From contig CAIPAT010000366.1 of assembly GCA_903863035.1 (NCBI GenBank), positions 1 to 42,945 of the forward strand: a stretch of DNA of 42,945 nt, given 5' to 3'. Positions 1 through 8,640 of this stretch are shown here, piece after piece. The notes beneath the pieces are model-generated. The model was not told where the DNA came from. It worked only from the letters and a program-made list of their open reading frames with translations, and did no database searches. Source of the DNA: an uncultured Lentisphaeria bacterium (GTDB lineage: Bacteria; Verrucomicrobiota; Lentisphaeria; Victivallales; Victivallaceae). Each line of letters opens with the position of its first letter. Within the stretch, counting starts at the first letter, position 1. Made by a program: the position numbers and the translations under genes.

Positions 1-57
1 AAACCAGATGAGGAGCAAAAGAAAATTCTTGAACTGTTAAATGTAAAATTGAAGTAG
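1..57 (+). CDS. C-terminal tail of an unidentified protein (partial)
   Basis: The window opens inside a reading frame that runs from base 1 to a TAG at 55-57 and encodes 18 residues ending in ILELLNVKLK. Charged, helix-forming C-termini of this kind occur in some transposases. The position next to a kinase gene that has lost its 5' end would fit a mobile element, but the fragment is too short to assign. Bases 58-117 have stops in this frame and show no recognisable gene. Confidence 0.35.
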   Translation, partial: KPDEEQKKILELLNVKLK

Positions 58-117
58 CCAGTATTTTTTTATTTCAATCATGCTTTAAATGATTGGTAAT
101 AAGCATGTTAACTGTAA

Positions 118-3100
118 AGTATCAAAAGAATATCCGATACAGGCAGTCCGCTGCTTGTAATAGGCTCGCATCGGGATATAACAGAACATAAAGAGTCAGA
201 AGCTGTACAGGCTTACAACCGTGAGTTCGAGCACCTGGTTACCACGCTCGCGAACCAGTTTATCAATATTCCTTCAGGCAGCATCGATGCAATAGTCAAC
301 GACGCGTTGAAAACCATCGGCGAGTTTGTGCATGCAGACCGCAGTTATATTTTTCAGTTCTATGACAACCGGCGGCTCATGGATAATACTCATGAATGGT
401 GCGCCGAAGGCATTGAACCGCAGATAGACATGCTGAAAAAACTGCCGACAGAAGCTTTCCTGTGGTTGACGAAGAAAATTTACAACAATGAAATTATCAT
501 TGTCCCCAAAGTTTCGGAACTTCCAGACGACGCTAAGGCGGAAAGAGATATTCTTCAGGAACAGGATATTCACTCGCTTATCCTTATTCCGCTGGCATCC
601 GGAACAGTTCCGTTCGGTTACATCGGGTTTGATGCAGTTAAGCAGGAGCGGGAATGGCCGAAAGAAACGGCATCCCCGCTCAAGATTGCCGGCGGCATTA
701 TCGCCAACGCCCTGCAGCGCAAACTTAGTGAACAGCTTATTCAATCAGAACTTGATCTGGCCTTGAAGTTGAGCGCCTCGCCATCTTTTGAGGAAACACT
801 GCAGAGCTGCCTGCAAGCCGCGCTTGATATTTCCGGCATGGACTGCGGCGGAATTTATCTGGTCAATGAATCTGACAATAGTATGTCGCTGGTCTATCAC
901 CACGGGCTGCCGGAATCCTTTGCCAGGGCTGCATCGTATTATCCGTCTGGTTCAAAACAGTATGAACTGATGATGAAAGGCGATGCGGTTTATACCAGTT
1001 TCCGGGATATGAATACAAGCACTTCCGAGGTTATTGTGAATGAAGGATTGAAGGGGATCGCAATTCTGCCGGTTGTCTGCAAAGGCCGTATTGTAGCCAG
1101 CCTTGTTGTAGCATCACACGCACTGGAGCAAGTCCCGGAATTTTCCCGCAAAGCGCTTGAAACAGTGGCATCTCATATCGGCTCTGCCATTGTTCAGTCA
1201 AAACATGAAGAGCAAATAAATACAGCCAATAAAAACTTCAAATCTCTTTTCAACACAATTGACGACCTGCTGTTTATTGTAGATACTGACGGTAAAATTC
1301 TCCATACCAATACGGCTGCACAAAAGCTGCTCGAATATAAGGAGGAGGAGTTCAAGCAGCTTCATGTTCTGGATGTTCATCCGCCGGATCAACAACAGGA
1401 GGCAAAGATGAACATCGAAAACATGATAACAGGCAATGAAAATGCATGCATGGTGCCGCTTCTCGCCAAATCAGGAAAGAAAATCCCTGTTGAGACAATA
1501 ATCACGCATGGAGAATGGGACGGGAAACCTGTTTTGTTCGGAATCAGCAGAGACATAACAGAACGGATACGTTCTGAAGCGGCCCTGAATGAAAGAGAAA
1601 AAAGGTTCAGATCACTTACTGAAATGCTGCCGCTGCCAGTTTTTGAAGCTGATACTGAAGGGCGGATTATCTATTGCAACCATAAGGGGCTGGAAATATC
1701 CGGCTACAGCGCCGAAGAAATCACCGGCGGATTCTCCGCCTGCCGGCTGTTCATTCCTGAAGATGTTCCACAATGGCAGGCTACCCTTCAAGCCATTCTG
1801 AACGGCAGCAGCGACAGCAGAGAATATACCGGGCAGCGCAAAGACGGACAAAAATTTCCCGGACTGCTTTACTGCTCGCCAGTCATCAAACAGAATGCCG
1901 TTACCGGCGTGAGAGGCATCGTTATTGATCTGACTGAACTGAAAAAAGCCGAAGCAGCTTTTAGAGAAAGCGCTTTGCAGAAAAGCGTAAGTGAAAATCT
2001 AAAGTCGATCATTGACAATATTCCCGGCACAGTATACCGGATATCACAGGATGATACCATTAAGTTTCTCAGTCTTTCCGGGCATTCAGATATGTCATCG
2101 CTGCCGAAAAGGATATCAGACAATATTTTCACAAGCATGCCAGTCATTTATCCGGACGACCGCCAGCTGGTAGCCGCATCGCAAAAGAAACTGCAAAGTA
2201 AAAAAAGTTCACAGGTGCTCGTTTACCGGATTATTGCAGATGATAACTCGGTCAGGTGGATTGAAGATAGAAGAACGTCAATCTTCACCGGCGACGGCCG
2301 CTATATTGGAATCGACGGGATTATGCTGGACATTACTGATCGGGTTAAGTCAGAAGATGAGAAAAAGCTGCTGGAACACGGCATCCGCAGTAAACAGCGT
2401 CTGGAAGCCATAGGAACGCTTGCCGGCGGGATTGCGCACGATTTCAATAACATTCTAGTGCCAGTCCTCGGTTACGCCGAACTGGGGATATCAACAGTCC
2501 CGCAGGAAAACCAGCTGCATGAGTATTTCGATGAAATCATGAAAGCTGCCGAAAGAGCAAGAACTCTGGTTTCCCAAATTCTGACTTTCAGCAGGCCGGA
2601 GGAAAACAACCCGAAACCTGTCGCGGTGCAGTCATTGCTGAAAGAAACCTTAAAACTGCTGCGTCCGTCCATTCCGGCAACGATTACCATTAAGCAGCAT
2701 ATCGACAATTCATGCAGGAATATCCTGGCAGACCCGTCCCAGATACACCAGGTACTTGTGAACCTTTGCACCAATGCATTTTATGCCATGAAAGACGCCG
2801 GCGGAACGCTCACTATTGAACTCTCTGAAATTCATCGTGACAGCAGCGTATTCCCTGTATCCTGCAACCGCGATACTGAGTATCTTATGTTGAGTGTCAG
2901 CGATACCGGAACCGGCATGGATGAGACAACCATGGAGCGCCTTTATGAACCGTTCTTCACCACCAAACCGGTAAATAAAGGAACAGGACTCGGTCTTCCT
3001 GTAGTCTATGGAATCATTAAAATCTGCAAAGGTGAAATTACTGTTGAGAGCAAGAAGGGGCAGGGGTCAACATTCAGAGTTTTTCTTCCGGTTATTGAAG

Positions 3101-3525
3101 ATAAAACAGAGGAAAGTGAAACAACAAACAATCCTGTAAAAGGAAAAGGCCGGGTGCTTTTTGTTGATGACGAACCGGCAGCAATAAAAGTTATATTTGC
3201 CATGCTGTCAAGTCTGGGGTATATAACCGAGACAAAAACTTCGCCGATGGAGGCGCTTGATCTTTTTAAGCAGAATCCGGAAAACTTTGATCTGGTTATT
3301 ACTGACCTGACCATGCCGGACATGACAGGAATAGAACTGGCGAAAAAGCTGCATGAACAAAATCCTGACTTGCCGATTATCCTGATGACCGGCTATAGCA
3401 AAGATATTGATTATGCGATACCGCCGGAGAACTATGGCATCAGGCGGATTTTGAAAAAACCAGTAAAACTTGCTGTGCTGGCGTCAACCATTAATGAAAT
3501 AATCAATCAACAGGAGAAAGAATAA
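118..3525 (+). CDS. Hybrid sensor histidine kinase (PAS-GAF-GAF-PAS-PAS-PAS-HisKA-HATPase-REC), 5'-truncated
   Basis: This is a cytoplasmic multi-sensor kinase with no membrane segment. The only plausible start codon is a TTG at 307, but the same frame is open from 118 and already codes for the end of a PAS/PAC domain (RDITEHKESEA) and the first part of a GAF domain, so the native N-terminus is missing. Numbering from 307: GAF about 1-115, second GAF about 150-290, three PAS domains about 305-690, HisKA with H-box GGIAHDFNN (His711), HATPase with N-box around residue 819, G1 box DTGTG at 866 and G2 box GTGLGL near 892. A C-terminal receiver has VDDE and phospho-acceptor Asp1000 in DLTMPD. The catalytic core is intact, but expression is doubtful without a start. 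The partner response regulator gene follows two bases later. Confidence 0.85.
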   Translation, partial: SIKRISDTGSPLLVIGSHRDITEHKESEAVQAYNREFEHLVTTLANQFINIPSGSIDAIVNDALKTIGEFVHADRSYIFQFYDNRRLMDNTHEWCAEGIEPQIDMLKKLPTEAFLWLTKKIYNNEIIIVPKVSELPDDAKAERDILQEQDIHSLILIPLASGTVPFGYIGFDAVKQEREWPKETASPLKIAGGIIANALQRKLSEQLIQSELDLALKLSASPSFEETLQSCLQAALDISGMDCGGIYLVNESDNSMSLVYHHGLPESFARAASYYPSGSKQYELMMKGDAVYTSFRDMNTSTSEVIVNEGLKGIAILPVVCKGRIVASLVVASHALEQVPEFSRKALETVASHIGSAIVQSKHEEQINTANKNFKSLFNTIDDLLFIVDTDGKILHTNTAAQKLLEYKEEEFKQLHVLDVHPPDQQQEAKMNIENMITGNENACMVPLLAKSGKKIPVETIITHGEWDGKPVLFGISRDITERIRSEAALNEREKRFRSLTEMLPLPVFEADTEGRIIYCNHKGLEISGYSAEEITGGFSACRLFIPEDVPQWQATLQAILNGSSDSREYTGQRKDGQKFPGLLYCSPVIKQNAVTGVRGIVIDLTELKKAEAAFRESALQKSVSENLKSIIDNIPGTVYRISQDDTIKFLSLSGHSDMSSLPKRISDNIFTSMPVIYPDDRQLVAASQKKLQSKKSSQVLVYRIIADDNSVRWIEDRRTSIFTGDGRYIGIDGIMLDITDRVKSEDEKKLLEHGIRSKQRLEAIGTLAGGIAHDFNNILVPVLGYAELGISTVPQENQLHEYFDEIMKAAERARTLVSQILTFSRPEENNPKPVAVQSLLKETLKLLRPSIPATITIKQHIDNSCRNILADPSQIHQVLVNLCTNAFYAMKDAGGTLTIELSEIHRDSSVFPVSCNRDTEYLMLSVSDTGTGMDETTMERLYEPFFTTKPVNKGTGLGLPVVYGIIKICKGEITVESKKGQGSTFRVFLPVIEDKTEESETTNNPVKGKGRVLFVDDEPAAIKVIFAMLSSLGYITETKTSPMEALDLFKQNPENFDLVITDLTMPDMTGIELAKKLHEQNPDLPIILMTGYSKDIDYAIPPENYGIRRILKKPVKLAVLASTINEIINQQEKE

Positions 3526-3527
3526 AG

Positions 3528-3887
3528 ATGAAAGTATTAGTTATTGAGGATGATGAAGCCGTGCAGAAGTTTATCTGTAAAATACTTGTTTCTGCAGGCC
3601 ACTCTGTTGTTGCTGCAGGCAATGGAAAAGAAGGACTTGCGGAAATAAAGAATAACAATGATGTTTCCATTGTTATCACCGACCTGCTTATGCCGGAAAA
3701 GGAGGGTATAGAAACAATTACTGATATCAAGAAGCTTTGGCCTCATGTCAAGATTTTAGCAATCTCCGGCGGCGGTATTATCGACCCGGAATTTTATCTG
3801 CGGAATGCCAGTGCGCTGGGAGCGGATCTGACGTTAAAAAAGCCTTTTACCAGACCTGAACTTCTTAGCGCCATTGAAAATCTGTAA
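3528..3887 (+). CDS. Single-domain response regulator (CheY-like)
   Basis: A 119-residue stand-alone receiver domain with no output domain. It has the acidic pocket EDD (7-9), the phospho-acceptor Asp52 in ITDLLMP, Ser80 at the switch position and Lys105 in KKPF. It starts two bases after the kinase stop codon, and its ribosome site (AGGAGAAAG) lies inside the kinase end, so the two are translationally coupled. It probably receives phosphate from the upstream hybrid kinase and acts by protein-protein contact, since no DNA-binding domain is present. Confidence 0.9.
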   Translation: MKVLVIEDDEAVQKFICKILVSAGHSVVAAGNGKEGLAEIKNNNDVSIVITDLLMPEKEGIETITDIKKLWPHVKILAISGGGIIDPEFYLRNASALGADLTLKKPFTRPELLSAIENL

Positions 3888-3951
3888 GTTCGTAAATGAT
3901 AATTATTGTTCATGGGTGGTAATTGAGTGGCGCTGGACTTTTACAGATTTT
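3877..3951 (+). repeat. 11-bp inverted repeat across the end of the response regulator gene
   Basis: AAAATCTGTAA at 3877-3887, which includes the stop codon, is the exact reverse complement of TTACAGATTTT at 3941-3951. It could form a long-loop hairpin that ends transcription of the two-component operon or shields the 3' end. No U-run follows directly. Confidence 0.4.
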
Positions 3952-4015
3952 GAACGTATAGTGTTAACAGGCTGTTATGCTGCAGAAGGCTTTAAAAAGG
4001 GGGGATGTGAGTATT

Positions 4016-4405
4016 ATGAACGCACAGGAATTCCAGGAAACCTTTGATAAAGCAGCGTTTTATAAAAAAAATGGCGAATTGATTAACGCTTTGGCATTAT
4101 ATAGAGAACTCTATGTGGAACTGGTGATGGAGGCGGCTGATTATGCAAAATGCCTTGAGCGCCCGAAAACATATGAGGCCAATCCTAAAGCACTTACTCC
4201 GCAGTTTTTACACAATGCCGGTGAATATCTGCGCAGTGATAATTTAATGTCGCTAATTTTGAATAATATATGTGTGATTTTAGCTGAAGCAGGCAATAAA
4301 GACCTCGCAAGAAAATATTTTAAAAAGTCGATTAAATATATCCCGGGAGGCACGGACTATCCCGATTATGAAATGTGGCTGAAGGATAAAACTTCACTTT
4401 CCTGA
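4016..4405 (+). CDS. Small TPR-like cytoplasmic protein, unknown function
   Basis: A 129-residue protein with no signal peptide. The frame is open from 3977, but the ATG at 4016 is preferred because a strong purine-rich ribosome site (AAGGGGGGA) precedes it at suitable spacing. It consists of helical pairs resembling tetratricopeptide repeats: an N-terminal one around FDKAAFYKKNGELINALALY and a C-terminal one around ILAEAGNKDLARKYFKKSI. Such proteins are usually adaptors. It stands alone between the two-component pair and the secreted-protein cluster, so the context does not fix a role. Confidence 0.65.
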   Translation: MNAQEFQETFDKAAFYKKNGELINALALYRELYVELVMEAADYAKCLERPKTYEANPKALTPQFLHNAGEYLRSDNLMSLILNNICVILAEAGNKDLARKYFKKSIKYIPGGTDYPDYEMWLKDKTSLS

Positions 4406-4642
4406 GCCGGGCTGTCCACTTTATTTAATTTTTTTCTTGCAGAGATTAATTGATTTATATATCTTATTTTAACATTTCCAGCCGCATAATTTAGAAATAA
4501 TGTTTGTTAAAATATACATAAAGCTATTCTTCAAGACGGCATAAAGCATAGAAACATTGGAAAATTGCGAAATTAATTTGCCTGATACCGTTTTGCAGTG
4601 TAAACTATAAATATAGTAGCTGATAATTCGGGGGGATGGTTT

Positions 4643-5515
4643 ATGAGAACGCAAAAATGTTTTATATTCTTGTCTGTTTTTCTGGGGTTATTATTCGGAA
4701 ATAATATTCATGCCATGCCGTCGAGCGACTCTTCCGAGGTGAAACAATCCAAGATTACCAACACGAATGAGAACGTTACGACTGAAGCCCGGAACGGCTC
4801 CAATGTCAATACCGGGATTCAAATCAAAGGTTCGACCGTCAGAAATTCCACTATTGAAAATAAATTCAGCGGCAATATCCGGGCGGATAATTCCACCGTC
4901 AATACCGGGGTCAAGGTAAGCGGAGCTGTAATTGAAAAAGCCAACATCAAGGTTGACACCAAAGCCAACATCAACGCTGATAACTCGGATGTAAACACCG
5001 GAGTCAACCTGACCGGAGCGCGCAATGCCGAAGTTACAACGAAAGTCCGGGCCGGAGAAATAAACGCCTCCAATTCCACCGTTAAGGTTGGAGCGGTTGA
5101 AGGCGATGTCAGCAATAAAAAAGTCGGGACTGATGTTACCGTCGGCAATGTTGACGCCATGGGGCGGAACTATTCCATCGGCTCCGTCAAGTCCGATGAT
5201 TACGGCGGCATTGGCAATTCATCCAGAGGCACAGGCGGAGAGCGTCCCGGGGTGAGTATCGGCAACGTCAATGTGGAAGCCCCGCAGGTGAGGGAAGTCA
5301 AGACTTCGGTCGGCTCTGACGATTTTATTGAAGGCATAAAGATTAAGCACAAAGCGAAAGTTTACAAAGACGGAATCGACAACACTGGAACCAAGAATGT
5401 TTATGTCAGCGGCAAAGAAAGAGCTAAAGTTGAAGAAAAAGGCGGTTCTGCGGGAGATACCACCGTTACCGGCAGCGACTATAAAATAAAGAAAGTCAAA
5501 ACATTTGTGGAATAG
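4643..5515 (+). CDS. Secreted INSGI-type repeat protein 1 with Gly-rich C-terminal half
   Basis: This 290-residue exported protein has a signal peptide (about 1-25, ending NIHA). Residues about 30-165 carry four or five copies of the roughly 33-residue repeat shared with the products at 11029 and 14146. The cores here read VNTGI/VNTGV, with alternating Asn/Thr/Ser and Ile/Val positions. The repeat then decays into a Gly/Ser/Asn-rich region and a Lys-rich tail. The alternation suggests a beta-solenoid or amyloid-like stack, as in curlins, although the sequence is not a curlin repeat. A very strong ribosome site (GGGGGGA) precedes the ATG. It is the first gene of the cluster and lies just before two CsgG-like pore genes, so it is probably an export substrate. 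Confidence 0.75.
   Translation: MRTQKCFIFLSVFLGLLFGNNIHAMPSSDSSEVKQSKITNTNENVTTEARNGSNVNTGIQIKGSTVRNSTIENKFSGNIRADNSTVNTGVKVSGAVIEKANIKVDTKANINADNSDVNTGVNLTGARNAEVTTKVRAGEINASNSTVKVGAVEGDVSNKKVGTDVTVGNVDAMGRNYSIGSVKSDDYGGIGNSSRGTGGERPGVSIGNVNVEAPQVREVKTSVGSDDFIEGIKIKHKAKVYKDGIDNTGTKNVYVSGKERAKVEEKGGSAGDTTVTGSDYKIKKVKTFVE
4730..5110 (+). repeat. Coding tandem repeats (VNTGI/VNTGV type)
   Basis: Degenerate tandem units of about 32-34 codons with cores N-V-N-T-G-I, T-V-N-T-G-V and D-V-N-T-G-V, fading toward 5110. They are divergent at the DNA level, which points to old duplication and not recent slippage. Confidence 0.6.
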
Positions 5516-5564
5516 GGCTCAAGTCAGAATTCAGAATAAATCCTGAAAACAGTAAAGAGAATAA

Positions 5565-7154
5565 ATGGATTATCATAAAATCAAAATTGCCCGCATTTGC
5601 AGCGTCCTGGCAGTTGCCGGATGCACCGCGTTCATCGCGCTTACTTTATGCTCATGCGGCTGGATAACCGGCCAGACCGATGACGAAGAGGTTAAAGATC
5701 TCGAAAAAGACATGCGGGCGGAAAAGCGGACTACGGTTTTTGAAAAATCCCTGATCAAATTCGGATTGATGCTGAAAGGCTATGGGATTCCCGATACTCC
5801 GGTGCAAAGTAAAAACATCGGCAATCAAACCGCCGAGCAAAGTGTTCCGACTGACCTTTATGTGATGGTTTCGACAACAGTCAGCAAAATCGGCAAACCG
5901 CTGATTTTCATCCCCTACGACGTACAATATGTGGTTGGAGAAACCACGACCGGCGGCAATATCCAGCGGATTTATCCCAAAGTAGTGATTACCGGCGGAA
6001 TCACCGGGTTTGATCAGGACATGGTGGAAAAAGAGCGCGAAATGGAAGCGGAAGGGGGCTGGGCCGGCGCATCCGGCGGCGGCAGAGTCAGCGCGGAAGG
6101 CGGACTGTCCAGGGTAACCATCGATTTAAGCATGATGGACTATAAGACTCAGGTTTTCTTTTCCGGGGTCGTCACTTCCAATTCCATTTGCCTGCGCAAA
6201 GACAAGCTGGGCTGGGGTGTTTTCGCCTATTATATGGGTAATGGAGCATCTTTCGATTACGATCTCAAGCATAAACAGGGGGTGCATGCCGGATTACGGA
6301 CAGTTGTGGAGTTCAGTTTGATTGAACTGCTCGGCAAAATGTTTGAAGTACCGTACTGGAAGTGTATTGACGGCGCCGAACCCGACCTGAAAATGGCGGA
6401 ACGGCTGCGCGATGAGTTCGCCTATCTGCCGGAAGACAAACAGGCGCTCAAGTTGAAGAAAATATTGTATTTGCATGGTTATGACGTCCAGCAAGACGTT
6501 CCAGTCATTCAGGGTTTTGAAGAAAAGCTCATCAGGACTGAAATGAACAACCGCAAATGTTCTTCAATGGCCGATCTTTATATTAAATTATGGAATTCTG
6601 TGCCGATTGAAAAATCCTCAGTGCGGATCGCAATCGAAGACCGCTACCGCGTAAGAGAAGAGCGCGAAAAACAGCGTCTTGTCGAAGCGGATAACAAGGT
6701 AAAAGCAGCAGCGGCGGAACAGGATAGAAAAAAACAGGAAGCCGCGATCCAGGTCAAAGTCAACTCTTTCCATGCTAATGTCGCCAGTGGCGATGAATTG
6801 TTTAAGAAACAAAAATATGATGATGCCGCAGTTTTTTATGCCAAAGCCGCGGAACTGTTTTCCGGCGAAGCTTATCCCGCGCAGAAGCTGAAGGAAATTC
6901 AGGCGATCAAGGATAAAGTCAAAGCAGACGCCGAGCAGCGGGCCGGATTGTATGCGGCGGCGGAGCGGTTATTCAAAACCGCCGAGAACTCAGCGTTCAA
7001 CCAGGCAGGTTACAAGCAGGCGCTTCAGGCGGTGCAGGCGGCGCTGGCCGCCGACCCGGGCAATAAGAAACTGGGCGAAATGTTAAAAGCAATCAACAGT
7101 AAACTTGATAAATATAAAACTGTATTGGGGGCAGGCAAAGAAAATGAGTGGTAA
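5565..7154 (+). CDS. CsgG-like outer-membrane secretion lipoprotein 1 with TPR-like tail
   Basis: A 529-residue lipoprotein with lipobox LCSC (Cys31). Residues about 90-270 follow the CsgG/HfaB pattern in order: a helix then FIPYD (compare CsgG WFIPLER), VVITGGITGFD (compare IMVEGSIIGYE), a Gly-rich segment, then VTIDLSMMDYKTQVFFSG (compare IAVNLRVVNVSTGEILSS), a GVF motif and a helical EFSLIELLGKMF (compare SAIETGVIFLI). CsgG forms a nonameric outer-membrane pore that exports curli subunits. The C-terminal 200 residues add a charged coiled coil and TPR-like helices that CsgG lacks, perhaps a periplasmic recruiting arm. It overlaps the paralogue at 7144 by 11 bp. The CsgG match is by eye. Confidence 0.7.
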   Translation: MDYHKIKIARICSVLAVAGCTAFIALTLCSCGWITGQTDDEEVKDLEKDMRAEKRTTVFEKSLIKFGLMLKGYGIPDTPVQSKNIGNQTAEQSVPTDLYVMVSTTVSKIGKPLIFIPYDVQYVVGETTTGGNIQRIYPKVVITGGITGFDQDMVEKEREMEAEGGWAGASGGGRVSAEGGLSRVTIDLSMMDYKTQVFFSGVVTSNSICLRKDKLGWGVFAYYMGNGASFDYDLKHKQGVHAGLRTVVEFSLIELLGKMFEVPYWKCIDGAEPDLKMAERLRDEFAYLPEDKQALKLKKILYLHGYDVQQDVPVIQGFEEKLIRTEMNNRKCSSMADLYIKLWNSVPIEKSSVRIAIEDRYRVREEREKQRLVEADNKVKAAAAEQDRKKQEAAIQVKVNSFHANVASGDELFKKQKYDDAAVFYAKAAELFSGEAYPAQKLKEIQAIKDKVKADAEQRAGLYAAAERLFKTAENSAFNQAGYKQALQAVQAALAADPGNKKLGEMLKAINSKLDKYKTVLGAGKENEW

Positions 7155-8604
7155 AATTATAAAGAGTTCAAAAGTTTTTTGTCCGGCTGGAATGCTGGTG
7201 ATCGGCGTTTCCGCGGTATTGCTGCTGTGTTCATGTTCAGTCCTTGACTGGTTCAGCGGCAATGTCAGTGATGAAGAAGTCAAAGACATGGACAAGGCCC
7301 TGGGCAAGGCGGTTCAAAAACAGACGGCTTATGATGACTCGCTTAAAAGATTCGGTTTGATGCTTGAAGCGTACAATATTCCGCAGGTCAGAGTACAGAG
7401 TAAACTTATCAAAAATGAAACCGCGGAAAAAGATCTGCCGGACAGCGTTTCCGGAATGTTAAGCTCATCCGTAAATAAAATCGGCAGCATTGTCGTCTAT
7501 GTTCCATACGACCCCAATTATGTCATCAATGAAACGACCACCGGCGGCGATATTAAACGCGCACTGCCCAAAATCGTCATTGCCGGCGGGATCACGGAGT
7601 TTGATAAAGAGTTGATCGAAAAAAAGCGGGAATTGAAGACCAAAGCCGATGTTGGCGATAACTTCGGATCAAATTACAGTTATGACGGCGGCGCCGGGTA
7701 TAAGGCCGGCTCCGGAATATCGCGGATGACCATCGATTTGCAATTGATGGATTATCAGACCCAGACTTATATGTCAGGCATTCAAACGATAAACTCAATA
7801 AATCTGCGTAAGACGGAGCTGGGATGGTCGGTCGGTTTTTTCTTTGAAGGCAACGGCTTTACGTTTGACTATTCATTAAACAAGAAACAGGGCAAATACC
7901 AGGCCTTGCGGCTGCTGGTGGAACTTAGCGTGCTGGAAGTTCTGGGCAAATACTTTGATGTTCCATACTGGCAATGCGTGGAAGGAGCGCCGCCGGATGC
8001 CAGAATGATGGCCAGGCTGAAAGAAGAGTTTGAAACGTTGAATCAGGCGCAGCAATATTCTTATTTAAAAGAATACCTCTTTTTTCACGGGGTTCCCGGT
8101 ATTGAACGCTCGTCCGGCGCAGTTTCCGATAAAGAACTGGCGATTATCAAAGAAAGAATGAAATATTTCAATTGCCCTGACTATGCTTCACTATTCCTTA
8201 AGCTATGGGAAACAGTACCGCTGGAAGCATCCAGAAAACGCATTCGCCAGTATCAGAAAGAACAGAATGACGTCGTCTCTAAATCTCAGGAGGATGTGAA
8301 TAAGAAAATAGCACAATATAATTCCATGATTGAACAGGCAGATGCGCTATTCAGCCAGGGGGCGCTGCCGCAAGCGCGTGAAATTTATCGCCAGGCAGGT
8401 CTGCTTTTCCCGGATCAACCCGACCCGAAAGCTATGATCAGCCGGATTGACGGCCAGCTGGCCAATCAAAATCAGCCAGCCACCCAGACTCCGTCCGCAC
8501 CTGCCTCGCAGGAACCGGCGGTGGCCGCGCCTGCGCCCAGGCAGCCGTCCGTTGTCAAAAAGGAAGCGCCGCTGAATATGTTCCAGAAAAATGAGGCATG
8601 GTAA
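7144..8604 (+). CDS. CsgG-like outer-membrane secretion lipoprotein 2 with TPR-like tail
   Basis: A 486-residue paralogue of the preceding gene product, alignable along most of its length. It has lipobox LCSC (Cys31), VYVPYD, IVIAGGITEFD, a Gly/Tyr-rich loop and then MTIDLQLMDYQTQTYMSG. A short TPR-like segment (EQADALFSQGALPQAREIY) and a Pro/Ala-rich linker follow. The start at 7144, inside the end of the upstream gene, is preferred because GGGGCAGG lies before it and the signal peptide follows at once. Tandem CsgG paralogues could form a mixed ring or two pores with different cargo. Confidence 0.7.
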   Translation: MSGKIIKSSKVFCPAGMLVIGVSAVLLLCSCSVLDWFSGNVSDEEVKDMDKALGKAVQKQTAYDDSLKRFGLMLEAYNIPQVRVQSKLIKNETAEKDLPDSVSGMLSSSVNKIGSIVVYVPYDPNYVINETTTGGDIKRALPKIVIAGGITEFDKELIEKKRELKTKADVGDNFGSNYSYDGGAGYKAGSGISRMTIDLQLMDYQTQTYMSGIQTINSINLRKTELGWSVGFFFEGNGFTFDYSLNKKQGKYQALRLLVELSVLEVLGKYFDVPYWQCVEGAPPDARMMARLKEEFETLNQAQQYSYLKEYLFFHGVPGIERSSGAVSDKELAIIKERMKYFNCPDYASLFLKLWETVPLEASRKRIRQYQKEQNDVVSKSQEDVNKKIAQYNSMIEQADALFSQGALPQAREIYRQAGLLFPDQPDPKAMISRIDGQLANQNQPATQTPSAPASQEPAVAAPAPRQPSVVKKEAPLNMFQKNEAW

Positions 8605-8640
8605 TATTTAACAAAAACATGAATGCGGCAGGTCTTTATC

